Below, piece after piece: positions 34,501 through 45,900 of a DNA stretch of 64,000 nt; position 1 is the stretch's first letter, and every line of letters begins with the position of its first letter. A model generated the notes under the pieces. That model had not been told where the DNA came from. It was given only the letters and a program-made list of their open reading frames with translations, and did no database searches. Origin of the DNA: Maylandia zebra (lineage: Eukaryota; Chordata; Actinopteri; Cichliformes; Cichlidae). Where the stretch lies: contig NC_135174.1 in assembly GCF_041146795.1 (NCBI RefSeq), positions 4,341,878 through 4,405,877 of the forward strand, written 5' to 3'. The position numbers were made by a program, and so were the translations under genes.

Positions 34501-35768
34501 ATAACATTTTTAAAAGCTATATATAACATATATGATGCTGTATCACATTTTGTTATATATTAAATTTACAAGTCCTCACAAAAAACAGTGTAAATTTAAT
34601 CAAATGTACAGTCGCTGCACTACTTCAATCACTATGCGTGTATAAAAGTATCTGAACTACCAGCAAACTACTACAAACGTGTTAGACTATTAGTTTTATT
34701 ACATGATCTACTCTTCAACATTGAATAGTGGTAGCAAACACTGAAAATTCCACAAGATATGTTTTCCTTTAGAAATATCCTGATTGATCTTGTATATTAT
34801 GAAGTCTAAAAATGTAAATACTCATACCTGTGCATGGTTTTGTTCAGCTTTAAAAAAAAATAGCTGTATCAAGATGTACATTGTTTTTTTTACTTAATAG
34901 TTTAAATGTGTTTATTTTTCTGCACCAAGTCTTTCCTAAAATCCTAAACTAATGTGTGTTTATCAGGCCGACATGAGCAGTGACCGAGCGATCAGGAGAG
35001 ATGAAGGAGAGAGGCTGGCCAGAGTGAGTATTTTATTTACTTCCATAAAAACAGAACTGATAGCGTTTAATCTGCTACTTACTGTGTTGTGCTCTCTTTG
35101 TGTGTTCAGGAGTACTCAGTTCCTTTCATGGAGACAAGTGCCAAGACAGGGGTCAATGTAGATCTGGCCTTCACTGCTGTGGCCAAGTATGACACAGATG
35201 CCACACAGTAGCTTTTGAACAGTCCATAAACTATAGATGTGTATGATCTGAAATGGTCCTTGTTTGAGCCAACAAGAAGTCATGTAATGGGACTAAACAA
35301 AGATAAATTATTATCATTTGCTTTGCTTTTCTTCTTCTGCCACTAATTTCATTTTCATATGACAGCAGCAAAGTTGTTACTACTGAATTTGAGATTGTTT
35401 TTTCACATCGCTCAATTTTATCTCACATCTTTGCTGAACATAGTATATATTTTCAGAAAATTCCAGGATTCATTATAAAGAAATGTTTCAATTCCCTTAG
35501 TACTATATAATTTAACGTATTTATTGCAAGGGATTTATTCTTAAGTAGTCCACTACTATTTTCATGATGCTATCTGTGTTTTCTTACCACAATCCTCTGC
35601 AGTAGAATAATTCTATCAATATCAGTGTTATCTTCTAAAATATGCCTTGTTCTGTTCTTCAGGGAGTTGAAGCATCGGGCCATCCAGCATCCCAGTGAAC
35701 CCAAGTTCCAGATTCATGAATATATTGAGGCACAGAAGGAGAAGTCAGGTTGCTGCAGCTACTTTTAA
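25592..35768 (+). CDS. rab37: rab37, Rab family small GTPase
   Basis: Rab37 is a membrane-bound GTPase of regulated exocytosis (secretory granules). Nine coding exons join in phase: 25592-25747, 32526-32636, 33695-33736, 33891-33957, 34042-34094, 34185-34250, 34967-35023, 35110-35186 and 35663-35768 (735 nt, 244 aa). Motifs: P-loop GDSGVGKT (57-64), switch I Thr83, WDTAGQE (105-111), NKAD (164-167), ETSAK (192-196) and the C-terminal prenylation pair C240-C241 (GCCSYF). [20 protein letters not shown] and [10 protein letters not shown] place it in the Rab26/Rab37 group. NKVVTVD, KADMSSDR and the tail favour Rab37, as does the neighbour nherf1. The start was chosen as the first ATG; two more in-frame Met follow within seven residues. 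The 52-residue N-terminal extension is proline/tyrosine-rich. Residue 87 is Gly where Rabs have Asp (see findings). Intron 1 is 6.8 kb. Confidence 0.94.
25748..32525 (+). other. rab37 intron 1
   Basis: 6.8 kb. Apart from the Penelope-like fragment (29452-30300), a T-run (28460-28480) and AT-rich sequence, I see no gene or assignable repeat. A first-intron enhancer is possible but cannot be seen from the sequence alone. Confidence 0.5.
29452..30300 (-). mobile_element. Penelope-like (Neptune type) retroelement, decayed 3' part
   Basis: The minus strand encodes [17 protein letters not shown] and then [20 protein letters not shown] (29720-29911), the conserved block just after the reverse transcriptase of Penelope-like elements (YRKPTHTDQYL type). 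Downstream it runs into the non-coding 3' end with GAAGAAGTCACTTGGATGAG and TTTCTCCCACTGAAAACGCC, ending near 29452. The upstream part to about 30300 is frameshifted. The 3' block matches the fragment at 21147-21235. It lies in rab37 intron 1. Confidence 0.75.
32637..33694 (+). other. rab37 intron 2
   Basis: Holds a fragment (32765-32806) of the fish repeat seen at 8990-9258 (GGGGTACACCTTGGACAGGT). The remainder is unassigned. Confidence 0.5.
34251..34966 (+). other. rab37 intron 6
   Basis: About 0.7 kb of AT-rich sequence. Nothing recognised. Confidence 0.5.
35187..35662 (+). other. rab37 intron 8
   Basis: About 0.5 kb of AT-rich sequence. Nothing recognised. Confidence 0.5.
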
Positions 35769-36451
35769 AACTTATCTCCCAACTCTTCCTCCTCCCATAG
35801 CTCTGGGCGAACAGACTGTCAGAGACACATTACTGAGTGGGAGGAAGCCCTGTATCTCACTGCTGCTCACAAAATGTTACACTGCCATTCATTCAAGACT
35901 AAAAGCCAAACGTACATCAGTGGATTAACCATGCTACAGACCCACACAAATTTTCTTTAGCTGAATACCTCCAACTCTCCAGACGTCAGTTTGCACTACT
36001 GATGCTTTCTAAAGTACATTCAAGGAAAGAGTAGTTATTTATTTGATATGTTAAAAAAAAATTCCTGAGGGAATATTTTGTAACTTAGATGATCAATATT
36101 AGTCTCTTGTATTTGTTTGTTTTTTTTTTTAATGCAATTGCAGTCAAGAGTTAGTAAATCTGGAGGCAGGAGCAAACAGCTAGCCTGACCCTGTCACAAA
36201 CCACCTACAACTCCATAACATAGTTTTCTCATTTGTTTAACATGAACCATGCTAACAGACAGTGTATCCTAGCCTGTTAGCATGAGAACTTTTACTAATT
36301 TTGATTAAGCGCAGTGCAACCGATGCTAAAGGAGCCTTTCATTTAGAGAATATTTGGTTATAAATCCAATTAAAAACCTTTTCATGACATTTACATGCAT
36401 CTTCTATTTTTAAAATTGTATTTATTTATTTATTTATTTGTAAGTAATTAT

Positions 36452-36457
36452 AATAAA
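36452..36457 (+). terminator. candidate rab37 polyadenylation signal
   Basis: AATAAA in an AT-rich 3'UTR about 690 bp after the stop codon. A second hexamer at 36769-36774 lies in a SINE. Which one is used is unknown. Confidence 0.35.
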
Positions 36458-36569
36458 TTATAATTATCTATATAAAATGTATTTTCTCTTGGTGAAGTTA
36501 TATGATTCATGTGTCTTTGGAACAGTTATTTTTGTTAATATTTTCTGTTGTTTCCTCACATGTGGACGG

Positions 36570-36770
36570 TAAGGCGCTAGGCTGGTTAGCGCTTTTGCCT
36601 CACAACAACAAGGTTACTGGTTTAAGCCCTGGTTGGGATCATTGTGTGTAGAGTTTGCATGTTCTCCCTGTGCCTGTGATGATTTTTCTCATGCATATTG
36701 GGTTAACTGGTGTTTCTAAATGAACTGTAGACCGTATGTAAGGAACTTAAACTACTTGGAGCATGTAGAA
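36570..36770 (+). repeat. tRNA-like SINE of the GTTAGCGC family
   Basis: Head GCTGGTTAGCGCTTTTGCCT, then a B-box-like GGTTTAAGCCC, then GTAGAGTTTGCATGTTCTCC and the decayed body. Same family as 51585-51780 and 18436-18630. Confidence 0.65.
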
Positions 36771-36924
36771 TAAACATTGGCATGCAGAGCAATGCATCTG
36801 TGAACTGTGTCTCTGGGAGAAGGATTACTGTGAAGAGCGAACATTCGATACTAAGTACTTGAGTTGTTGTCTGTTATTTAAGGAGGCGTTATGTACATAC
36901 AGCATGAGTTGAATAATTTTATAT

Positions 36925-37445
36925 GGTGTTATACTGTGCAAAAGTCTTGGGTCATCCTTGTAATAGTTGCAGCATCTCTTGGGGGGGGGGGGTGTCAAAC
37001 CAAGTGCTCCATTGTCTGTTTTTCTATCCAGGTGTGCTTTTATTGTACATAAAGTGTGTTTGGGATCATTGTCATGCTGAAGAATTAGGCCATTATCAAT
37101 CTGCTGCTTGCCCGATGGTATTGAATGTTAGTTCAAATTCTGACCATACTTATCTGCATCCGTAATTTGATCAAGTTTTGACAATATCCCCAACATCACT
37201 GGGTGAAACACAGCCTCAAACCATGAAAAGGTCTCCACTTACAGATGGCTGTTGAAACTCAACCTCTACTGGCAACTCATTGAGCCAAATTTGAATTTAT
37301 CACTGCATAAGACCTGTTAGCACTGATTTTCACTCAAGTTCTTGTGTAATTTGGCACAGGTAAGCCTTTTCTCCCTGTTCCCATTCCTTAACAAGAGCCT
37401 CTTGACAGCCATCTTTCCACTGAGACCATTTCAGCACTGTAAGAT
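36925..37445 (-). pseudogene. Tc1-like transposon remnant (third family), reverse
   Basis: Starts with a terminal-repeat-like stretch TACTGTGCAAAAGTCTTGGG (36931-36950), typical of one fish Tc1 group. It then has antisense transposase scraps, including AACAAGAGCCTCTTGACAGC and CATCTTTCCACTGAGACCAT (to about 37433). A G-run (36979-36989) interrupts it. No open frame survives and the other terminus was not found. Confidence 0.5.
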
Positions 37446-38400
37446 CTAATGAGATGACAGTATTTAAAAAAATTATGCAAACTTGTTGCCTTAGAGAAAC
37501 TAATTACAGTTTATTTAAGATATACGCAGTACTTTGAATAATCAGATTTTTCTGAGAATGAATTAATGAAAAAGTCAACTGATGAATATGTCAGTTGAAA
37601 TAAATAATTCGTTTTTAGCACTTTATATAGTTTGTTTTTGCTCTACAGGCCAATTAAAAGCTCAGTTGCACATGCACGCTGAACATGCATTTGAAAGTGC
37701 CTCCATTTTTATTTTTGTATAAGAATACACTAATATGAACAGTAAATTTGGGTAATCAGTTTTTAAATGCTCAGGGCTGAATTTAGATCCTCCAACAGAT
37801 ATTTTCACAAAGCTGCATTACATTTTTTGGTTCCTCCTCTCCTGGCAGTAGCATGTATCTTAATGCTACACTGTGTTATTTGCTAACGCTGTAAGAGACA
37901 TTCTGTACAGAGCATACAGGAGTTTTACCAAAACCTTTGAAATCTGAAATAAAAGAGTGGGAGTACAAGTTTTTATTGACCAGAAAACCATAATGAGCTG
38001 AAGAATGCCAAACTGCTACGTAAAGAAGAGGGGAAGTAGTGAGTGGTATTTCTCTCTGTGTCTGTCCCTCCAGGTTACACATTTTAAATAACACGAGTTA
38101 ATACATTAAGGAAAGGTTGCTTTTGTGACATTTGTTTTGGACAGTAGTCTACAATGCTCTTCTGCAAATATTACTGCTTGATGAGTGTATGTTTGCTGTG
38201 TTACTAAGTTTGGACAGGTTTGATATACTTCTAAATTATTCAGATTGTGGTCAGCAGACCTTTTGTCTATTGAGCAGCTGTTTTGTTTTGACAACACCAC
38301 TGCCACAAGCAGTGTTTTATGTGCTGTATGCTGGATAAAAATAAATAAATAATTTTTACCTGCAGGGGTGCTCTCTTACCTGCAGACAACCACCATAGCC
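37446..38400. other. intergenic sequence, nothing recognised
   Basis: AT-rich, with short ORFs only and no family resemblance. Confidence 0.35.
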
Positions 38401-38405
38401 GCAAT

Positions 38406-38406
<1 letters not shown>

Positions 38407-38473
<67 letters not shown>
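38407..38473. repeat. (GT)n microsatellite, about 33 units
   Basis: Perfect GT array of about 67 bp. The flanks share GGTGT and ACCATACCCCCGATGGT palindromic sequence. Confidence 0.97.
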
Positions 38474-38475
<2 letters not shown>

Positions 38476-39550
38476 AGATTACCATACCCCCGATGGTAAT
38501 TGGTTGCAGTAAGTCACAACGAGCAAGGACAGATGGACTGAACCAATAATTTACAAAAACTAACGTCATTACTTTGATCTGTTTGTCAGAATCACCATCT
38601 AGTGCAGGTGCACAGTTGTAAAAACCCAACAGGAATTAAAAAAAAAGAAACTAATTTCCTGTTTGTAGGCCTGGCCTTCAAAATAATAGCATGGGTTGTC
38701 TAACAGTCATCGTAGCCGTTCTAGTACAGCTAAAATAATCTACTCACTAAATTCAGTCCAGATCAAATGAAACATAAACTCCACCTGTTAAGCAGATGGA
38801 CTTAAGAGAAGAAATTTTGTTGAGAAAGTAGGATAATTACTTTAAACTTTCAGACTTATCAAGTATGTGATGAAACCATCCTGTTCCAAATTTCATCTCA
38901 TAGTATTTTATTAAATATCTGAATTTATGCTGTTAAAGCATTTCAAGTAACTAAGCTAGGTCATTTTTGTGGGGTCCCATTTTATCTCATATTGCAAGGT
39001 TTCATTGATTATTTACTTATTTATTTATCATTTTTATATCATGTATAATTTCATATCGTACAATTTTCTTAAAATTTGATTGGACATTATGTGAGGTTTG
39101 GTTAGACCATATGATTTTTATATTTTAAATACTGTGACTGAATATTGTATGGGCTATATAACAGTAAAACTATCCAATCAGGCTGGTTTACTCTAAACAT
39201 TTAAAATGCTCAATTTGTATAAAGACATGTAACAGTTTTCTAACACCACTTTTTAAAATTATGATATGTCCCTGTACTAGAAAAATACAGGTTCAATAAT
39301 ACATTTATTAAGGTAGTGTGTTTGACTGTACAGATAAAGTCTTAAAGGAAATAACAGTATCATTCTGTATTATGTATTTTCTTTTGACCAGCTGACTGCT
39401 AGAGGTACATTTGATTTTATTTTTTTAAGCATGCCTCTTATTTTTTGTGAACATTAAAAACGAACCACTCTAAGGACTAAACATATACTTGCAGTTATCT
39501 GGTCTTTGAAAAATGCAATGTATTACCCTGCCTACTAAAATATGTATCTG

Positions 39551-39566
39551 ATTATTATTATTATTA

Positions 39567-39620
<54 letters not shown>
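39551..39620. repeat. self-complementary (ATT)n-AGT-(AAT)n microsatellite
   Basis: Five ATT units, a short AGT spacer and then about 18 AAT units. Lies about 355 bp before the nherf1 ATG. Confidence 0.95.
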
Positions 39621-39622
<2 letters not shown>

Positions 39623-39649
39623 GAAGAATGATGATGGTTTACGCTATGT

Positions 39650-39974
39650 GTTTTATTTTGAAAATTTGATGGCGGATGTTCATTTGAATGCGTTAACTTG
39701 ACTCGTGGTAGAGCCACTGAAGACGGGACCGTGTTAGGTTGGAGTCGGAAAAAAAACCCCAGACGTTGCAACATAGTGCACAGGGGTGGATCTGTGAAAC
39801 GAGTCAAAAGGCAACATTAGCAGCGGAAATCTCACTGAGACTTAGTTCAACGGAAGTAGAACTGTAGCAAAGTCACTGTGCGCAACAGGTGTCAGTTTCT
39901 TTTCGTAAGCTCACTGTTTGAAAGTTGTTTGAATAGGGGGGCTAAAAGTTTTCGTTGGTTAACAAAACGCCAAC
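39650..39974 (+). promoter_or_regulatory. nherf1 proximal promoter and 5'UTR
   Basis: CpG-containing sequence between the AAT microsatellite and the ATG, more G+C-rich than upstream. GAAGTAGAACTGTAGC and GTGCGCAACAGGTGTCAG lie just before the coding region. No TATA box was recognised. Role inferred from position. Confidence 0.45.
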
Positions 39975-42900
39975 ATGTCAAAACTTCGACCCAGGCTTTG
40001 TGTGTTGGAGAAAGGACCCAGCGGGTATGGGTTCCACCTGCACGGAGAGAAGGGCAAGATCGGGCAGTTCATCAGGCTCGTGGAGTCCGACACTCCCGCC
40101 TCCGAGGCCGGGCTCCTGGCTGGAGACCGATTGATGTTCGTGAATGGGGAGAACGTAGAGGGGGACAGTCATCAGCAAGTGGTCGCCAAGATACGGGCAA
40201 CCTCTGGGGCTTTAGAGCTTATTGTGGTGGACCCCGAGACCTCGGAGCTGCTGAAAAAACACAACCTACAATGTCGGAAAGAATTCGTCACAGAAGGAAT
40301 TCCCATACCAGGCAGTGACAGCGACTCAGACCGCGGGGACACTCAGAGCAACGGCACCCCTGCCCCGCTTGAGAACGGGGATTCTTCCTCGGAGAGATCC
40401 GAGAGGCATAGTGTCAGCTCAAGCAACAAGGTACAGTAAAGCGCAGAAACTCACTTAAGTGAGTACTAAACTTTATTTAATGTACCCTGAACTTTCCTTT
40501 CTTTTTTAAAGTGTTGTTTTTAGTTTTTTCTTTTCTAATTAAACCCACACTGGTAGACACGTGGAATTGTAAGGTCGAACGTCAAAATGGTCAGCTGTTA
40601 ATTTCTTGACTAGGAGTGAGTTGTATTTCTTGTATCATTATTATTATTATTCATTACTCCATTAATCTTAAAGGTTGTTTTTGGCATAGTTTTAGTTCAT
40701 GAAAATACATGAAAGTATATGCACTGCTATCTATGACAAAGATGTGGCACACTGCGGTAATAACGGGTGTCTGCTCAACAGAATGTTAGTGTATCAGATC
40801 CTGTCTGCTTTCTGTACTGAATTTCTTGTCAGGTTTGTCCAGGAAATGTGTCACAATTGATACATTCTGAGAATGAGCGTGTCTTTTTTTTTTTTTTCAT
40901 TTTTAATATTATCTAAAATGATCTCACTGAGAGCTGAGACTGCTGTGAATGTGGTTATTACTCAAACACTCAAAATATTAAGGTATGTTAGAGGTTTTGT
41001 GACGTCATTTGGTGCAATGGTAATGTTCAGGGACCTGTCAACGTAACTGGTGGAGTACTATGACATGTTTTCTTTCATTTGTTCACCACAATCATGCCTC
41101 TTTGTAAGGCAGAGCATTTTCTGTCAGTTATGAAAGCATTTTATAAGGTTATGGTTTGAAGCGGTCACAAACATGGCAAGAATTTGTTTGCTATGTAACT
41201 GTTTAGCCAGTGCAAAGTCTGGACCCAGATTTAAATGTTGTGTAAGAGCATTGCAAAATAGCCTGGAGGTGTGTTAAGCTGTGTTCAGGTCTCAGAATGG
41301 AGAGCGGTTTTTATTAAGGATTCTCAGGAAAAAGTGGATTTATTTTATTTTATTTCCAGAGCAAGTGGAAAATGTGTTTACTATAAGCAGGTTGAAAGTT
41401 ATAAAGAGGGGGGGACTTACAAAACAAGTGTGTTTTCATGTTTTCTGCTACTCAATGAATAATTAATTACTTTTAAAACAAGTTCTTTGTTTCTCACACA
41501 ATAAGGCCTAGTCAGAGGCTAGCCTCATGAAGCCCAGAACACCCGGTTCACGTAGGAAGAGACTAGCATCACTATAGAACTTATTCTTCATTCAAACTTC
41601 ATCTTTGAGCTGACTGACCGAAGCGACTACTTGTGGAAACAAAGGACATTGCTGACTGTGGCGTAATCTGGTGAGAAATACATAAACAGTTACATAAGCA
41701 ACCAGAGCACGGAATGTCCATCCTAACTAAAGTGAGTTGATATTTTGCACAGCAATAACTGCTAGCTGTTCTAACTTTTTTATATGGAAATGCAGTAGTA
41801 GCAGTGTTAGCTAATCTCACTCGTGGCCACCTATGACAAATAGCTATGACAAATAGCTAATGCTACACTGTACAATTTTAAAAAAAAATGATTTAAATAG
41901 ATAACGGATTAGCTGTCCAAACTCAGAGGCGAAGCTCAGTTAGAGGACCATTACGTCAAGCGCTCATTGAGCTAATGTTTGTAAAGCTAGCTCTTGGGCT
42001 ACGTAACATTAGGTTAAGAGCTAGATGTTGCTGGCCTTGACTATCGGATTTCTGAGTCTTGTGTTTTGCATGGTGCAGCCACTGCCACCATAATTGTAAT
42101 CATCTGGCAGAAACCCTGTCAATTTGATATTCTTGTGTAAATTCTTACTTATTGCCTGTTTGTTAAAGTGAGCTTCCAAATGTACTTTTCCTTTTTGCTT
42201 GTGTAATACCACTGGTTATCTGTTATCACAAAAGCATTCATTGCACCCATTTGTTATAACATAGTTTCTAATCTTTGGACTTGGCAAGGATTTAAGAAGT
42301 TACTCCAGTGGCCCTCTAAATCATTATTGTTAAAGTTGCAAAAGTATCTCATTCATCAAACATACAGCATTTCTACATTCCATGTGAACCAAGTTCCCAC
42401 CTTTTGCTGTGCTTCTATTTAACTGGAATTTTTATCTGCCTGTATCTTTGCCCCTTGACTTTACACTACGTGTAAAGTGTGTATTGGCTTGTCTGTATTG
42501 CTACAAACCATCAGCGAAATTCCTGCCTGATGGGAAACTTGGCAGAGCTTTTCTGATTGTGTGATATTGGCCATTCAGTGGGATACACTTGGGTAGCCTT
42601 GCTTGTGGTGAAACGATACATGATTTCAGTTTTCCTAAAATTCCATGACATACTTGGATATCTTCTTCTTGTTCTGCAAATATTTTTTTTTCATGTCACA
42701 TAAAAGCACAAACTAAGTGAGCATGTTAGCATGTACCATTCGAGCTTCCAGAGTCTTCACACTACACTGAGGTTGTCTGTTGGTCACCATAGAGATCCCC
42801 GGCAGCAAAAAGAGGCTTTGTCCACAGTGATTGCCTGTGGAGAACAAGGCTTTGAGTAGACATTTAAGTCATTTCTGAGGGAAAATGCAGGTGGATGTAA

Positions 42901-45900
42901 TCACACATAGACTTTATTTTGTGTGCATTGAAAAGTTCATGTATTCCTCTGCGCCTACTGAAGATTATAGTTTTCTTCTCATTGTTTTATTAGTGCTACA
43001 ACCCTGAGTCTGTTAATAGGTGGATTTTTGAACTTTCACTGAACCATTTATAGGAGTGTGAGTGTTGCATGGTGAGTAGATTATGAGATAATGAGCTCAA
43101 AGTCTATGATATTTCTGCTGCAGTTTAAACGTCGACCAACAAACAATATATTCTCATACTGATATAACTGTGATAGGCATATGGGTGTTTTACCACTTAC
43201 TAATTTTATTATCTCCACTCGATAGGTAATCTCTCTTGTGTAATGACTGTTGAGGTCATTTTATCAAACAAAAAAATGACAAACAGGACAAATGCAAAGT
43301 ACTGGAGACAGTAGATAAAATTATGTACATGCAAAGATGTATATATAAAAATACAAGAATGGAGTGGAAAGGATTGCACAGTACATTACTGGAAATCCCT
43401 CTGCAACCTGAAGGCTCTGTATACCTGCTGTGTTGGTTACTTTGCACAGACATAGTCATCACATAGCCACATCAATTTAGCCTATGGCTATGGCTATTTA
43501 TTCTCAGAGTTTTGGCACAGGTAGACACTTTTTCTGCAGTTGGTCAGTACTTGGGTTGAATACCTGAGTACTCAACAATACTGCAACAATACTGCAACAT
43601 CAGCACCCAGGAGAAGTCTAAGAAATTGTCACATTTTAGTTTGTTGTTTTTTTTTAATGGTTTTTCCAAAGTCTTTTCAGGTTGTTGCAAAATCCCCCTC
43701 TGTATAATCTCCGACTCTCTAAGCTTCTGTGCTAATATTTCATTAAAATGGCAACAACAACCAACTCAGTCGTAAAAATGATTGATAGCTACTAATAGCC
43801 AAGCTGCCTATCAACTTCAGTTGAAAGGGATGGGTAGGACTTAGGATATTTATACCCATCTATTGCTGGAACTGCACATAGTAAACTACCTTTTCTATTG
43901 TCTAAGTAGATTTTTGAGGAATTAATAGTGTGGATGGTAGAAATCGTTTGGACCTCTCAGCAGTGATCATGTAATGCATCAAATGGGTCCCACGTATTGC
44001 AAGTTATAGCTTGCAGAACATAGAAAACATCTCGAGGAGTGTGTAGTATTTTGATTCTCCTTGTACAGAGTGTATGCTAAAGTTATAAATTTGTGATTGG
44101 GACCAGAATTTGAATACTTTGCCATGGGGAGCAATTTTCTCTCAGAGGATTCTTTGTATGGACTGCCGTCCAAAACAAACTCCATTAAACTGCTGTTGGT
44201 ATCATCTGACTGAGCACATTCCCAAAGTTTACAAAATACTGTGTTTATTATCCAAGCTTCTCTCCTTCATTCGTAACATTGAAGAACATGGAGACAACCA
44301 TTCACTTTAGGCGTTTTAGGCTATTTAAGGACCTTCCAAAGTAGAGGAGACTTTCAGCCTCTGTCATCATTTTGTTGGCTCAGGCTGTGGATGAACTGTA
44401 TAGTTAAGCTGTCTGGAGAAAGCCTTTTATATCCACTGCTCAGGCTTTTTGGTATTACAGAGATTATAATTACATTTGTTGCAACCAATTAGGAAAGCAT
44501 CTTTGATATCTCTCCCTCTTTTCAACTCTGAGTGGATTGATACTTTGGTACATATGGGCTCCTGTGTCACCAAGCTGTGGGCTCAGCCTGTTTTCAGCTC
44601 TGATCAGTCAGCAGTAGCTAAATTGGGCATTCAGTATGACAAAACAGACTGAGTGTGCACATAGACCAAAACATGCTTGAACTGAAATATGTTGCTACTG
44701 CTTATCTGTATCTGGTTGATGGTGGCATGCGGCTTAACAAAGTAATGCTTCTCCCAACCACCTCCATCAGCTCCTGGTAGGATGTGGTAATTCTTCCATA
44801 AATCCCTGGGCCCTCCTCAGAGCATCCTTCTAATGGGATATTTCAGGAAAACCACAAATGGGTTCACAAGGTATTCTGCCGGCTCCACCTCAGCCAAATA
44901 ATAAAATTAGCACAGAAGAACTTCATTTGCTCGCCTATCTAACAAAGAGGAAGAACAATTGGCTCAACTAACTCAAAGACTTCTAGTTCCTCTCCAAGCT
45001 CTTGCAAAAACTCACGAGCTACTCTGAAGGCCTCAGTTAGCATGTTACATGTTAAAATTAATAGAAATCCGGTTGTTAAGTGATGACGTGATGAATCCTA
45101 TTTCCGGGCCTAAAGTAGTCTGCGTTTAATATGGCTTTTGTGTTGTTAACATGTTTAATGTTTTGTATTTTCTTCTATTTAATCTCAAAAAGCTCCTAAA
45201 ACAGTCAGTGATCACTGTTGACCTCCCTCGGCTTTTATTACCGCTAATCATTTATTTAAGCTCAGTTTTTAAAACCTTAGGATGTAACTACAGCCCAGCC
45301 CATGCAGCAGTATATGAATGACTAACCTCGTATTGTGGATGGATTATCTCAGTTGTTCTCCTGGCTGAAGTTTGGTCCTTTTACAGCATCCTGGAAGTGA
45401 TAACAAAGCTGTACGTTTTAATTTGTTTCCAAAACCCCGCAGTCAGGACATGCTATATTGTATTTAGATAGAAGCTAGCGAGCTAACTTCCTGCTAACCT
45501 CTAACTCCGTTAAATGTCATAAATTCCGTTTTCATGGATGCCTGGATGTTGAACTCAATTGTTACACCTGGTAGAGCAGAACGCTGATCATTTTATTAAA
45601 GATGAAAGACTTTAGACAGTTTTTCAATTCTCAGTAATGCCATATGATCGTTTGATATATGGACCTGCAGCGGAGTTTAGGCCCAGACACGGCTAGTGAC
45701 GTCAGACTGAACAACCGGATAGAAAAAGACTGGACAAGTGGCTCTTTTGGAAGAATTCCCAGGACAGAAAGCTTCTTTCTAAAAAATATAGCAGCACAGG
45801 TTAGCATATAAACAACTGTAGGTGGCTTAGACCAGGGGTGTCGAACTCCCGGCCTTCAAGGGCCATGTTATGCAGGTTTTAGATCTCACCCTGGGTCAAC

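Noticed and set aside
38267-38629. Thr/His-repeat ORF over the GT array
   Set aside because: Produced by the GT microsatellite in reverse frame; no other support.
39878-40318. 146-codon plus-strand ORF overlapping nherf1 exon 1
   Set aside because: Alternate frame of the G+C-rich PDZ1 exon; the correct frame is established by the PDZ motifs.
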